Origin: Aliamphritea hakodatensis
GTDB lineage: Bacteria; Pseudomonadota; Gammaproteobacteria; Pseudomonadales; Balneatricaceae
Assembly: GCF_024347195.1 (NCBI RefSeq)
Contig: NZ_AP025281.1
Span: 5,144,345-5,208,344, forward strand
Direction of reading: 5' to 3'
DNA length: 64,000 nt
The translations under genes were made by a program, and so were the position numbers. This document shows, piece by piece, positions 18,482-28,012 of this stretch; position 1 is the stretch's first letter, and each line of letters starts with the position of its first letter. Below the pieces are notes generated by a model that ran no database searches, was not told the origin of the DNA, and was given only the letters and a program-made list of their open reading frames with translations.

Positions 18482-19744
18482 ATGCTGTTATTCCGTTCTG
18501 CTCTTCTGAACTGTGCCCTGATCCAAATCTGTGCCATCGCACTCGGCATCACGTCAGCTCCCCTGATTCAGGCAGCCGGCTTTCAGCTTAAGGAACAAAG
18601 TGCCGAAGGTCAGGGCAACTCATTTGCCGGCCAGACCGCCAAGGCACAGGACCCGGGCACCGTCTTTTATAACCCGGCCGGCATGACCCGCCTGCAAGGC
18701 CCCCAGATCGAGGTGAATCTGTCCTACATTGCCCCCAGTGCCGACTATAAACACGGCAGCAGCTCAACCGCCGGCACGCCCTTCACCAATACCCGGCAGG
18801 ACGGTGCAGAGAATGGGCTGATTCCCTCACTGTTTGCGGTATGGGGCGAGTCTGAAGCCGTTAAATTCGGCCTCGCGGTGACAGTTCCCTTTGGCCTGTC
18901 CACCCGGTATGACACCAACTGGGTCGGCGCAAATGCCAACATAAAAAGTGAAATAAAAACCCTCAATATCGCCCCGGCGCTGGCATACCGGGTCACTGAA
19001 AATCTGTCTCTGGGGGCCAGCCTGCAGTTTAATCAAGTGGAAGGTACCCTGACCCGGCAGGTCACCACCGGTCTGAATACCGCCACGGCGTCTGTGATTG
19101 AAGCGGATGACACCGGCTGGGGATACGGGCTGGGCCTGCTCTGGGAATACAGCGATGGCGGCCGCATCGGCCTGAATTACCGCTCACAGATTAAGCATAA
19201 ACTTGAAGGCACTGTAAAAGTCGTCGGCATCAGCACTCAGAACGCTGACACCCACATTACCCTGCCTGCGATTGCTTCCCTCGGCTGGTATCAGCAACTG
19301 GGCAGTCGCTGGGCACTGCTGGCCGACCTGGCCTGGACAGACTGGTCGCAGCTGGATCAGTTAGTCATTAACAACAGCGATACCGGCGCGCACATTTCCA
19401 CCATCGATTACTTCTGGCAGGACACCATTTTCGCCGCCCTGGGTGCCAACTATCAGTACAGTGACAAACTGCAGCTGAAATTTGGCGTTGCTTATGACGA
19501 AGGCGCCGCCAGCGACGCCTACCGCTCCGCCGGCATTCCCGATGCAGACCGTACCTGGGCATCGGTCGGTGCGACCTATCAGCTTACCCCGGCAACCCGC
19601 CTGAACATCGGCTACTCACACCTGTTTACCAAAGAGGCCAGCGTCTCTGACAGCCGTACCAGTGCGGCTGTCCCCACCAGCTATTCCGGCAGTTTTGACT
19701 CAGAAGTGGATATTCTCAGCCTGGGGCTGGTCATGCAGTTTTAG
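18482..19744 (+). CDS. FadL-family outer membrane long-chain fatty acid channel
   Basis: The 420-residue protein starts at an ATG 5 bases after GGAG. A signal peptide of about 31 residues ends in QA before AGFQLKEQS, the typical mature FadL start. The pattern NPAGMTRL and the beta-barrel ending in Phe (LVMQF) fit outer membrane FadL/TodX proteins. It lies upstream of acyl-CoA ligase and beta-oxidation genes on the same strand and probably supplies them with fatty acid. Confidence 0.92.
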   Translation: MLLFRSALLNCALIQICAIALGITSAPLIQAAGFQLKEQSAEGQGNSFAGQTAKAQDPGTVFYNPAGMTRLQGPQIEVNLSYIAPSADYKHGSSSTAGTPFTNTRQDGAENGLIPSLFAVWGESEAVKFGLAVTVPFGLSTRYDTNWVGANANIKSEIKTLNIAPALAYRVTENLSLGASLQFNQVEGTLTRQVTTGLNTATASVIEADDTGWGYGLGLLWEYSDGGRIGLNYRSQIKHKLEGTVKVVGISTQNADTHITLPAIASLGWYQQLGSRWALLADLAWTDWSQLDQLVINNSDTGAHISTIDYFWQDTIFAALGANYQYSDKLQLKFGVAYDEGAASDAYRSAGIPDADRTWASVGATYQLTPATRLNIGYSHLFTKEASVSDSRTSAAVPTSYSGSFDSEVDILSLGLVMQF

Positions 19745-19782
19745 ATTTTTTCAGACACCTCCCGGCCCCTGCTCTCCCGGGG

Positions 19783-19809
19783 CTGAGTAACGGTTTTACG
19801 GTTACTCAG
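19783..19809. terminator. Hairpin after fadL-like gene
   Basis: A perfect 9-bp stem (CTGAGTAAC / GTTACTCAG) with a 9-base loop, 39 bp after the FadL stop. There is no T-tract, so it may end or stabilise the upstream transcript rather than act as a strong intrinsic terminator. Confidence 0.45.
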
Positions 19810-19823
19810 CTCACGTGCTGCAA

Positions 19824-19877
19824 TTGCAAGTGACCTATAGGGAACTACACTTACTTATAGCGCCTGACGCTATAAGT
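19824..19877. promoter_or_regulatory. Candidate operator dyads before the beta-oxidation genes
   Basis: Two dyads lie 50-100 bp before the acyl-CoA ligase start. One is imperfect, GCAAGTG (19826-19832) against CACTTAC (19847-19853). The other is perfect, ACTTATAGCG (19853-19862) against CGCTATAAGT (19868-19877) with a 5-base loop. The MerR regulator encoded in the same gene run is the natural candidate to bind here; this is inference. Confidence 0.45.
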
Positions 19878-19927
19878 TATGCCGCCGTCACGCGCATCCC
19901 ACAGGACACAACCCCGGGAGCAGTGAC

Positions 19928-21556
19928 ATGAATACTACCGTTATCAGTTACTTTGATCAGGCTGTCAGCCGGTTTCCCGATAACCCCTGTGTCGACTTTC
20001 TGGATAAAAAATACAGCTATCGCGAAATTGACGATCTGGTCAGCCGTACCGCCAAAGGTCTGCAACAACTGGGGGTGCGGAAAGGCAGTAAGGTAGGCCT
20101 GTGCCTGCCAAATACGCCATATCATCTGATCTGTTATTACGCCATTCTCAAAGCCGGCGGCACCGTGGTGAACTTTAACCCGCTCTATTCACTGTCCGAG
20201 ATTGCCTATCAGATTGAAGATTCCGGCACTGAGATCATGATCACCCTGAATCTGAAGCAGATTTATCCCAAGGTTCATGCCTGTCTGGAAACCACAGGTT
20301 TACAGCGGATCATTGTCTGCGCCATGTCGGACATTCTGCCGCCGGTGAAAAGTGTTCTGTTTCAGGTACTTAAACGCTCAGAAATTGCGGACTTTCCAAA
20401 AGATCCGGCGCATATGTCGTTTACCCGGCTGAGTAATACCGACGGTCATTACACGGCTGTTACCCTCGCAGCAGACGATCTGGCCGTACTGCAATACACC
20501 GGCGGCACCACCGGCCAGCCCAAGGGCGCCATGCTCAGCCACGGGAACATTGCCGCCAATACCCTGCAGATTCGCCAATGCATCCCCACCGTGGTGGAAG
20601 GCGAAGAAAAGATGCTCGGGGTATTACCCTTTTTCCACGTATTCGCCATGACCGTGGTAATGAACTTCGGCATATCCATCGGCGCTGAGCTGATTCTGTT
20701 ACCCCGCTTTGAACTCAGCCAATTGCTGAAAACCCTGCAAACCAAAGGCGCAACCCTGTTTCCCGGCGTCCCCACCATTTATACCGCCATCAACAATGCG
20801 CCCAACCTGAGTAAGCTCGATCTCTCCAGCCTGACCTACTGCATTTCCGGCGGCGCACCGCTGCCGGTGCAAACCAAAACAAGCTTTGAAGAAGCCACCG
20901 GCTGCAAACTGGTGGAAGGCTACGGACTGACAGAATGTGGCCCTGTAGCTACAGTGAACCCGTTTGAAGGTACCATCAAAGCCGGCTCCATCGGCCTGCC
21001 ACTGAACGATACCCGCATCAGTATTCAGGACCCGGCCGAACCGGGTAAAGAAGTACCCCAGGGTGAAAAAGGTGAAATTGTCATCAGCGGCCCCCAGGTC
21101 ATGCTGGGCTACTGGCAACGGCCGGAAGCCACCGCCAGCACCATCATCAACGGTGGCCTGCACAGTGGCGATATCGGCTATGCCGATGAAGATGGCTACA
21201 TTTTTCTGGTAGACCGTATCAAAGACCTGATTATCTGTTCTGGCTATAACGTTTATCCGCGGCATATTGAAGATGCCCTGTACTGCCACCCGGGCATAGC
21301 CGAAGCCATTGTCATCGGTATCGACGACGAATACCGGGGCCAGGCACCGAAGGCTTTCGTCAAACTGGCGGCGGGCTACGAAGATCTCGATAGCGAGTCC
21401 ATCAAAACCTTTCTGGATGACCGCTTATCCCGTATTGAAATGCCCAAGGATATCGAGATCCGTGAAGATTTACCCAAGACGATGGTCGGTAAGCTGTCGA
21501 AAAAAGAACTGGTTGAAGAGCAGCAGGCCAGAGCCGGTGCAACGGCCCGGGCATAA
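19928..21556 (+). CDS. Long-chain fatty acid-CoA ligase (AMP-forming)
   Basis: The 542-residue protein carries the adenylation signature YTGGTTGQPKGAMLSHGN, the YGLTECGP motif, the hinge region DRIKDLIICSGYNVYPRHIE and the late catalytic Lys in PKTMVGKLSKKEL. It activates fatty acids to acyl-CoA for the enzymes encoded downstream. It ends one base before the MerR start codon, so the two are probably cotranscribed. Confidence 0.92.
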   Translation: MNTTVISYFDQAVSRFPDNPCVDFLDKKYSYREIDDLVSRTAKGLQQLGVRKGSKVGLCLPNTPYHLICYYAILKAGGTVVNFNPLYSLSEIAYQIEDSGTEIMITLNLKQIYPKVHACLETTGLQRIIVCAMSDILPPVKSVLFQVLKRSEIADFPKDPAHMSFTRLSNTDGHYTAVTLAADDLAVLQYTGGTTGQPKGAMLSHGNIAANTLQIRQCIPTVVEGEEKMLGVLPFFHVFAMTVVMNFGISIGAELILLPRFELSQLLKTLQTKGATLFPGVPTIYTAINNAPNLSKLDLSSLTYCISGGAPLPVQTKTSFEEATGCKLVEGYGLTECGPVATVNPFEGTIKAGSIGLPLNDTRISIQDPAEPGKEVPQGEKGEIVISGPQVMLGYWQRPEATASTIINGGLHSGDIGYADEDGYIFLVDRIKDLIICSGYNVYPRHIEDALYCHPGIAEAIVIGIDDEYRGQAPKAFVKLAAGYEDLDSESIKTFLDDRLSRIEMPKDIEIREDLPKTMVGKLSKKELVEEQQARAGATARA

Positions 21557-21967
21557 ATGATGAGTAAACCGGCTTTTTATACCGTCCCGGAACTGGCCCG
21601 GGAACTGGGCATCACCCCGCGGACGATTCGTTTTTATGAAAGTAAACATTTACTTTCACCGGAACGGGCGGGCAATACGCGGATCTATACAGGTAAGGAT
21701 AAAGCCCGGTTAAAACTGATTCTGCGGGGCAAACGGCTGGGGTTTTCACTGGCAGATATCAGTGAATTTCTCGACCTGTACGCCACCGATATTCAGCAGA
21801 CAGAACAGCTGCAACTGTTGTATAAGAAAGTCTGTACCAGAATTGAAGATCTTGAAAATCAACAGGATGCGCTGGTTCAGGTACTTGAAGAACTACGGGA
21901 AATTCGCCAGCAGTGCCTGCTGGCCCTCGGCGAAAGCACCGCCCGGACCCGGCGGACTGATCATTAA
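21557..21967 (+). CDS. MerR-family transcriptional regulator
   Basis: The 136-residue protein has an N-terminal winged HTH typical of MerR (YTVPELARELGITPRTIRFYESKHLLSPER) and a C-terminal coiled coil. It lacks a metal-binding cysteine pair, so it senses something other than thiophilic metals, as LiuR-like regulators of acyl-CoA catabolism do. There are two adjacent ATG codons at 21557 and 21560. Lying inside the beta-oxidation run, it likely controls these genes. Confidence 0.88.
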   Translation: MMSKPAFYTVPELARELGITPRTIRFYESKHLLSPERAGNTRIYTGKDKARLKLILRGKRLGFSLADISEFLDLYATDIQQTEQLQLLYKKVCTRIEDLENQQDALVQVLEELREIRQQCLLALGESTARTRRTDH

Positions 21968-22008
21968 CGGCAAGGTAAACCCATCCACAGGACAGGCAGG
22001 AACGCATT

Positions 22009-23133
22009 ATGGAACACGCAGTAATCGCCGGCTATTGCCGCTCACCTTTCGACTTCGCCCATAAAGGCGCACTGGCCGGAGTCCGTCCGGACACACTGGC
22101 AGCAAAGGTTATTCGCGGGCTGGTCCGTAACAGCGGCGTTAACCCGACCCGAATCGAAGACCTGCTGTGTGGCTGTGCCTTTCCCGAAGGCGAACAGGGG
22201 CTCAACATGGCCCGCATGCTGGTATTTCTCAGCCGCCTGCCGGACTGTATTCCCGGCGCGACAGTAAACCGCTGGTGCGGCTCATCCATGCAAACCCTTC
22301 ATATGGCCGCTGGCAGCATTGCCATGGGCGCCGGAGAGGTTTTCATCTGCGCCGGGGTTGAGAGCATGAGCCGCATTCCGATGATGGGCTACAACCCTTT
22401 ACCAAACGCCAAGCTGTATAAAGAAAACGCCCGGATTTACATGAACATGGGGGAAACCGCGGAAGTGGTGGCCGAGCATTACAACATCAGCCGCGACGCC
22501 CAGGAAGCCTTTGCCGTCAGCTCCCAGCAGAAGGCCCTGCAAGCTCAGCAACAGGGGCTGCTGGCCGACGAAATAATCCCCCTTGAAGAATTGCAACAGG
22601 ACGGCTGTATCCGCGGTGACACCAGCACCGAAGGACTTGCCGGCCTGAAACCGGCCTTTGTCAGTGATGGCAGCGTGACGGCCGGAACCAGCTCCCCGCT
22701 GACCGACGGCGCGGCCGCGGTACTGGTATGCTCAGAAAGCTATGCCCGGCAGCATAACCTGCCGATGCTGGCACGGATTAAGACCGTCGCCGTGGCCGGC
22801 TGTGCGCCAGAGGTGATGGGCATGGGTCCGGTGGCCGCCAGCCAGAAAGCCCTGCAACGGGCGGGCCTGAACAGCAGCGATCTGGATATAGTCGAACTGA
22901 ACGAAGCCTTTGCCAGCCAGGCACTGGCCTGTATCCGGGAGCTGGAACTTGATCCTGCAAAGATCAATATTCATGGCGGCGCGATCGCACTGGGCCACCC
23001 GCTGGGTGCCACCGGCGCCCGGATCGTCGGTAAAGCCGCCAGCCTGCTGCAGCAAAACGGCGGACAATACGCGCTGGCTACTCAGTGTATCGGCGGCGGT
23101 CAGGGGATAGCGACACTGCTGGAGGCTATCTGA
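22009..23133 (+). CDS. Acetyl-CoA acyltransferase (thiolase)
   Basis: The 374-residue protein has active-site Cys90 in TVNRWCGSSMQ, the His region GGAIALGHPLGATGAR and the late Cys in CIGGGQG, all intact for a degradative thiolase. It performs the last step of beta-oxidation. Its stop codon overlaps the start of the next gene (TGATG), implying translational coupling. Confidence 0.92.
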   Translation: MEHAVIAGYCRSPFDFAHKGALAGVRPDTLAAKVIRGLVRNSGVNPTRIEDLLCGCAFPEGEQGLNMARMLVFLSRLPDCIPGATVNRWCGSSMQTLHMAAGSIAMGAGEVFICAGVESMSRIPMMGYNPLPNAKLYKENARIYMNMGETAEVVAEHYNISRDAQEAFAVSSQQKALQAQQQGLLADEIIPLEELQQDGCIRGDTSTEGLAGLKPAFVSDGSVTAGTSSPLTDGAAAVLVCSESYARQHNLPMLARIKTVAVAGCAPEVMGMGPVAASQKALQRAGLNSSDLDIVELNEAFASQALACIRELELDPAKINIHGGAIALGHPLGATGARIVGKAASLLQQNGGQYALATQCIGGGQGIATLLEAI

Positions 23134-25469
23134 TGAATACCATCAAACAGGTGGCGGTCATCGGCGCCGGTGCCATGGGTGCCGGCATTGCCGCGGTTAT
23201 TGCCAACGCCGGCGTACCGGTACTCTTATTCGACCGGGCGGATGAACAACAGCCTGACCGCAGCAACATTGCCCGTCAGGCAGTCAGCCGCTTACAGAAA
23301 GCAAACCCGGAAGCACTGACCCACCCGCGTAACAGCCGGCTGATTACCCCGCTGAATATTTCTGACGACCTGCCCCGGATCGCCGGGTGCGACTGGATTA
23401 TCGAGGCAGTCAGTGAACATCTGCCCCTGAAACAAAGCCTCTATCAGCAAATAGACGGGGTACGAAAACCAGGCAGCATCGTGTCTTCGAATACCTCCAC
23501 CCTGCCTCTGCACTGCCTGATTAAGGGCTTACCGGACAGTTTTGCAGCAGACTTCTGCATTACCCATTTCTTTAACCCACCCCGCTATATGCGCCTGCTG
23601 GAAATTGTCGCCGGAGATATCCGCCCGGACGTCATGCAGCAACTGGAACATTTTGCCGATCTGAAGCTGGGCAAAACCGTGATCCACTGCAACGACAGCC
23701 CCGGATTCATTGCTAACCGGCTGGGCATTTTCTGGATCTACTGCGCGCTGGTTGAAGCTGTCGACATGGGGCTAAGCATTGAAGAGGCTGACGCTCTGCT
23801 CAGCAAGCCCTGCGGGGTGCCGAAAACCGGTGTTTTCGGGCTGATGGATCTGGTGGGAATCGACCTGATGCCCGCCATTGTCGGTGCCATGTGTCAGGCC
23901 CTGCCGGAACACGATCCTTTTGTATTGTTGCAGCGGCATTTACCCCTCATTGAAAAGATGATCAGCCAGGGCTATACCGGCCGCAAAGGTAAAGGCGGCT
24001 TTTACCGGCTGGACCGCCGCCAGACACCGCCCGTGAAAGAAGCCATTTGCCTGAATAACGGCGAATACAGCCCGGCATTACGGCCAAAGGTTCCCGGCGC
24101 AGATACCCGGGTGCATGACCTCCGTGACCTGCTTTCCCGGAATGATAAATATGGCCAGTATCTCTGGCGCGTGATGGCCCAGACCCTCAGCTACGCCGCC
24201 AATCTGGTGGGAGAAGTTGCAGAAGATATTACCGCCATCGATGCGGCCATGCGGCTGGGCTATAACTGGCAATACGGCCCCTTCGAACTGATGGACATTC
24301 TGGGGACCGGCTGGCTGGCTGAACGGCTGCAGACTGACGGTTTTACATTGCCGCCGATTCTGGCCACCACCGCCCGTCGCCCCCTTTACACCCAACAGGA
24401 ATATCAGGGGCAAGAGAACCAATTGCACTTCATGGACGTCTACGGCCGTTACCAGCCCCTGCTAAGGCCCGAAGGGGTTCTGTTGCTGGCAGACATCAAA
24501 CGCCAGCAACGACCGTTATTAAAAAATGCCTCGGCTTCCGTATGGGATATCGGTGACGGTGTCCTCTGCTTTGAATTCACCTCAAAAATGAATTCACTGG
24601 ACCCGGATATCATGGCCCTGCTGCACCAGAGCATCACTCTGGTTAAACAAAGTTATACCGCACTGGTGATCTGCAACGAAGGCGAAAACTTCTCTGTCGG
24701 TGCCAACCTCGGCCTGGCAATGTTTACCGCCAATATTGCCGCCTGGCAGGACATTGAAGCCATGGTCGCCGCCGGCCAGCAAACCTTTAAAGCGCTTAAG
24801 TACGCGCCCTTCCCTGTGGTCAGCGCCCCCAGCGGTCTGGCGTTAGGTGGCGGCTGTGAAGTATTGCTGCACAGTGATGCCATTCAGGCCCATATGGAAA
24901 CCTACACCGGGCTGGTTGAAGTCGGTGTCGGTCTGGTACCCGCCTGGGGAGGCTGTAAAGAAATGCTCGCACGCTGGCAGCAGAAACCCAATTATCCGCA
25001 GGGCCCGATGCCTGCGGCATCTAAAGTTTTTGAGCTGATTTCCACCGCGGCGGTGGCCAAATCCGCAGAACAGGCCCGCAGTAACCTGATTCTCCGTCAC
25101 CCTGATCAGATCACCATGAACCGTGACCGCCTGCTGGCAGACGCCAAAGCCACCGCGCTGCAACTGGCAGAGGGTTATCAGCCACCGCAGCCGCCCCGTT
25201 TCAGCCTGCCCGGCACCAGCGGCAGGCTGGCCTTTGAAATGGCCGTTAACGGCTTTGTCCGCAACGGTAAGGCCACCCGTCATGATCAGACAGTCTCACT
25301 GCATGTGGCGGACATTATGGCCGGCGGCGATACCGACGTGTTAACTGAACTCAGCGAAGAAGACCTGCTGAATCTGGAACGCAAACATTTCATGCAGATT
25401 ATCCGCCATCCGGACACACTGGCACGTATCGAACACATGCTGCTGACCGGTAAACCTCTGCGCAACTGA
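23133..25469 (+). CDS. 3-hydroxyacyl-CoA dehydrogenase / enoyl-CoA hydratase fusion, FadN-type domain order
   Basis: The ATG at 23133 overlaps the thiolase stop and has GGAGG 7 bases upstream, so it is preferred over an earlier in-frame start inside the thiolase gene. The 778-residue protein begins with the dehydrogenase (IGAGAMGAGIA near residue 9, then the two 3HCDH domains). It ends with a crotonase domain whose catalytic Glu pair is present in GGGCEVLLHSD and GLVEVGVGL. Dehydrogenase-first order is that of FadN, not of E. coli FadB or FadJ. Confidence 0.9.
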   Translation: MNTIKQVAVIGAGAMGAGIAAVIANAGVPVLLFDRADEQQPDRSNIARQAVSRLQKANPEALTHPRNSRLITPLNISDDLPRIAGCDWIIEAVSEHLPLKQSLYQQIDGVRKPGSIVSSNTSTLPLHCLIKGLPDSFAADFCITHFFNPPRYMRLLEIVAGDIRPDVMQQLEHFADLKLGKTVIHCNDSPGFIANRLGIFWIYCALVEAVDMGLSIEEADALLSKPCGVPKTGVFGLMDLVGIDLMPAIVGAMCQALPEHDPFVLLQRHLPLIEKMISQGYTGRKGKGGFYRLDRRQTPPVKEAICLNNGEYSPALRPKVPGADTRVHDLRDLLSRNDKYGQYLWRVMAQTLSYAANLVGEVAEDITAIDAAMRLGYNWQYGPFELMDILGTGWLAERLQTDGFTLPPILATTARRPLYTQQEYQGQENQLHFMDVYGRYQPLLRPEGVLLLADIKRQQRPLLKNASASVWDIGDGVLCFEFTSKMNSLDPDIMALLHQSITLVKQSYTALVICNEGENFSVGANLGLAMFTANIAAWQDIEAMVAAGQQTFKALKYAPFPVVSAPSGLALGGGCEVLLHSDAIQAHMETYTGLVEVGVGLVPAWGGCKEMLARWQQKPNYPQGPMPAASKVFELISTAAVAKSAEQARSNLILRHPDQITMNRDRLLADAKATALQLAEGYQPPQPPRFSLPGTSGRLAFEMAVNGFVRNGKATRHDQTVSLHVADIMAGGDTDVLTELSEEDLLNLERKHFMQIIRHPDTLARIEHMLLTGKPLRN

Positions 25470-25483
25470 TAAAAGGAAAGGTT

Positions 25484-27259
25484 ATGCTGACGTATACGCC
25501 CCCGATCCGTGATATGCAGTTTGTGCTGTACGAGCTGCTGGACGGCCTGCAACTCAGCCAGTTAGCAGGCTACGAAGAGGTAAACCGGGAACTGATCGAC
25601 AGTATTCTGGAAGAAGCCGGCCGGCTCACCGGCGAAGTGCTTCAGCCCCTGAACCACAGTGGCGACGAACAGGGCTGCCGGTTTAACAATGGACAGGTAA
25701 CCACCCCGGAAGGCTTTAAAGCCGCTTACCGGCAATTCTGTGAAAGCGGCTGGGCGGCACTGGCCTGCGAACCTGAATTCGGCGGCAGCGGCTTACCCAA
25801 AACCATTAATACCCTGCTTGAAGAAATGATTTGTTCGGCGAACCTGTCGTTCGGGATTTACCCGGGGCTAAGCTTCGGCGCCTATTCTGCCATCAGCCGT
25901 TATGCCAGTGATGACCTGAAACAAACCTACCTGCCAAAACTGGCGGACGGCAGCTGGTCCGGTACCATGTGTCTCACCGAGCCCCAGTGCGGGACCGATC
26001 TGGGCTTATGCCGCACCAAAGCGATCCCTCAGCAAGACGGCTCGTATCGGCTGACCGGCACCAAGATTTTCATCTCCGCCGGCGACCATGACCTGACCGA
26101 CAACATTGTTCATCTGGTGCTGGCCCGCACCCCGGATGCACCGGAGGGCATCAAGGGTATCAGCCTGTTTCTGGTGCCGAAAAAATGTCCGGACGGCGGA
26201 AGCCTGACCGATAATCAGGTCAGTTGTGGCGGTATCGAACATAAGATGGGCATTAAGGCTTCATCCACCTGCCAGATTAACTTTGACGATGCCACCGGCT
26301 GGCTGATCGGCGATCTGCACAAAGGTATGCGGGCCATGTTCACCATGATGAATCAGGCCCGGCTGGCGGTGGGTATTCAGGGGCTGGGGCTGGCGGAAGC
26401 CAGTTATCAGGGAGCACGCAATTACGCCCGCGAACGTCTGCAGGGCCGTGCTCTTTCCGGCGTTAAAGCCCCGGATAAGCCGGCTGATCCCATTATCGTC
26501 CACCCGGATGTGCGCCGCATGCTGCTGACCCAGAAGGCTTACACTGAAGGCTGCCGGGCACTGGGCCTGTGGGTAGCGATACAGCTGGATATTTCCCGCA
26601 AGCACGGTGACAAAACCGTCCGGCAGGATGCCGATGAATTCGTTCAACTCACCACACCTGTGGTCAAAGCCCTGTTTACCGACCTGGGGTTTGACTGCAC
26701 AAATATAGGTATGCAGGTTTTAGGAGGTCATGGTTTTATCCGGGAAAACGGCATGGAACAGCTGGTGAGAGATGCCCGGATTGCCCAGATTTACGAAGGT
26801 ACCAATGGCATTCAGGCACTGGATTTAATCGGCCGGAAAATGCCGCAGAAAGCCGGACGTTACCTGCGGCACTTTTTTCATCCGGTACAGGCGTATCTGG
26901 AACAGCACCAAAGCAACAAAACGCTGGCAGAATTTACCGGTCCGCTGAGTAAAGCCTTTGGCCGGTTACAGAAAGCCAGCCAGCATATTGCCCTTACCGG
27001 CCTGAAAAACCCTGAAGCGGCAGCGGCAGTTGCCAGCGATTACCTGCGTTTATTCGGTCTGGTAGCGCTTGGATATATGTGGTGCAGGATGGCGGAAACA
27101 GCGTTGCAGCACCCGGATGATGACAGTGGCTTTTACAGCGCCAAATTGCATACTGCACGGTTTTTTATACAGAAGCTGCTGCCGCAGAACAGCAGCCTGT
27201 TTGCCAGTATTATGGCCGGGGAAAGCAGCATAATGCAGCTGGACAGCGAGCATTTTTAG
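25484..27259 (+). CDS. Acyl-CoA dehydrogenase
   Basis: The 591-residue flavoenzyme belongs to the longer acyl-CoA dehydrogenases. It shows MCLTEPQCGTDLG, the FAD-contact GGHGFIREN and the catalytic-loop signal IAQIYEGTNGIQALDLIG, and a C-terminal extension typical of this group. It follows the FadN-type gene by 14 bp and supplies the first oxidation step of the pathway. Confidence 0.92.
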   Translation: MLTYTPPIRDMQFVLYELLDGLQLSQLAGYEEVNRELIDSILEEAGRLTGEVLQPLNHSGDEQGCRFNNGQVTTPEGFKAAYRQFCESGWAALACEPEFGGSGLPKTINTLLEEMICSANLSFGIYPGLSFGAYSAISRYASDDLKQTYLPKLADGSWSGTMCLTEPQCGTDLGLCRTKAIPQQDGSYRLTGTKIFISAGDHDLTDNIVHLVLARTPDAPEGIKGISLFLVPKKCPDGGSLTDNQVSCGGIEHKMGIKASSTCQINFDDATGWLIGDLHKGMRAMFTMMNQARLAVGIQGLGLAEASYQGARNYARERLQGRALSGVKAPDKPADPIIVHPDVRRMLLTQKAYTEGCRALGLWVAIQLDISRKHGDKTVRQDADEFVQLTTPVVKALFTDLGFDCTNIGMQVLGGHGFIRENGMEQLVRDARIAQIYEGTNGIQALDLIGRKMPQKAGRYLRHFFHPVQAYLEQHQSNKTLAEFTGPLSKAFGRLQKASQHIALTGLKNPEAAAAVASDYLRLFGLVALGYMWCRMAETALQHPDDDSGFYSAKLHTARFFIQKLLPQNSSLFASIMAGESSIMQLDSEHF

Positions 27260-27280
27260 GCTCGAATACAGCGTTTACGC

Positions 27281-27308
27281 CGCTTTTATTTACGCGCTTT
27301 TATTTACG
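27281..27308. repeat. 14-bp tandem duplication at a gene end
   Basis: CGCTTTTATTTACG occurs twice in direct succession (27281-27294 and 27295-27308). The second copy covers the stop codon of the VF530-family gene and the first lies just beyond it. Confidence 0.8.
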
Positions 27309-27803
27309 CCATTTGGCCCAGGGATCATCATCGGTGCCACCGGATGACTCCGATTGCCGACGGGGCCGCTCAGCATCCTGATAGCGCTTTTCAGCAGGTT
27401 TACGCCGCGCTTTACCGGGCCGTTTCGGCTTATTGAATTCGGACGCTTTTTTAGCGCTCTTTTCCCGCTGTAATTCAGCATCTTCCAGGCTCAGCTCAGC
27501 CGGCGCTCCCGGTTTCTGATGGGCCGGAATTATCCGTTCCCGGGGCGTGACTGAAAACTGCTCTGAGGATACCCGGGGCAAGTTCTTAAATTTATAGAGG
27601 TAAAAAAGCTCAACCTTTTCCCGCGCCCACGGGGTCTTCTTTAAAAACTTCTCACTGGACTTAATGCTTGGGTTGGTTTTAAAACAATTGATGTTCAGAT
27701 ACGCGAACAGAATTTCAAAACCGTAATGTTCAACCAGTTCGGTTAACAGCTGGTTCAGTCCCACGCCGTGCAGAGGGTTATTGGTGTAATCGACATCAGT
27801 CAT
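27300..27803 (-). CDS. VF530-family (DUF2132) protein with basic tail
   Basis: Residues about 1-75 match the VF530/DUF2132 family (NNPLHGVGLNQLLTELVEHYG, FKTNPSIKSSEKFL), small DNA-binding-like domains with no assigned cellular role. The remaining ~90 residues are Lys/Arg/Glu-rich and probably disordered, longer than in the minimal family. It is convergent with the acyl-CoA dehydrogenase gene, with a 40-bp gap. Confidence 0.85.
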   Translation of the reverse strand: MTDVDYTNNPLHGVGLNQLLTELVEHYGFEILFAYLNINCFKTNPSIKSSEKFLKKTPWAREKVELFYLYKFKNLPRVSSEQFSVTPRERIIPAHQKPGAPAELSLEDAELQREKSAKKASEFNKPKRPGKARRKPAEKRYQDAERPRRQSESSGGTDDDPWAKWRK

Positions 27804-28012
27804 GGGCTTTTCCGGGCATTATTGCTGCTCTGACATCAGTGCAGCTCTGTTTATTGATCAGCTTAGACTGCTTTCGGGGCAGGAAATAGCCGTCAGCAAT
27901 CATCGCGGGCAGGCAGTATAGTCAGATTCAGTGCTGACCACACTCAAAAACAGTCATAATCTGTCGGTTTATCAGGCAACATCCCTGTCGCCACGCATAT
28001 CAACAAGAGCTA

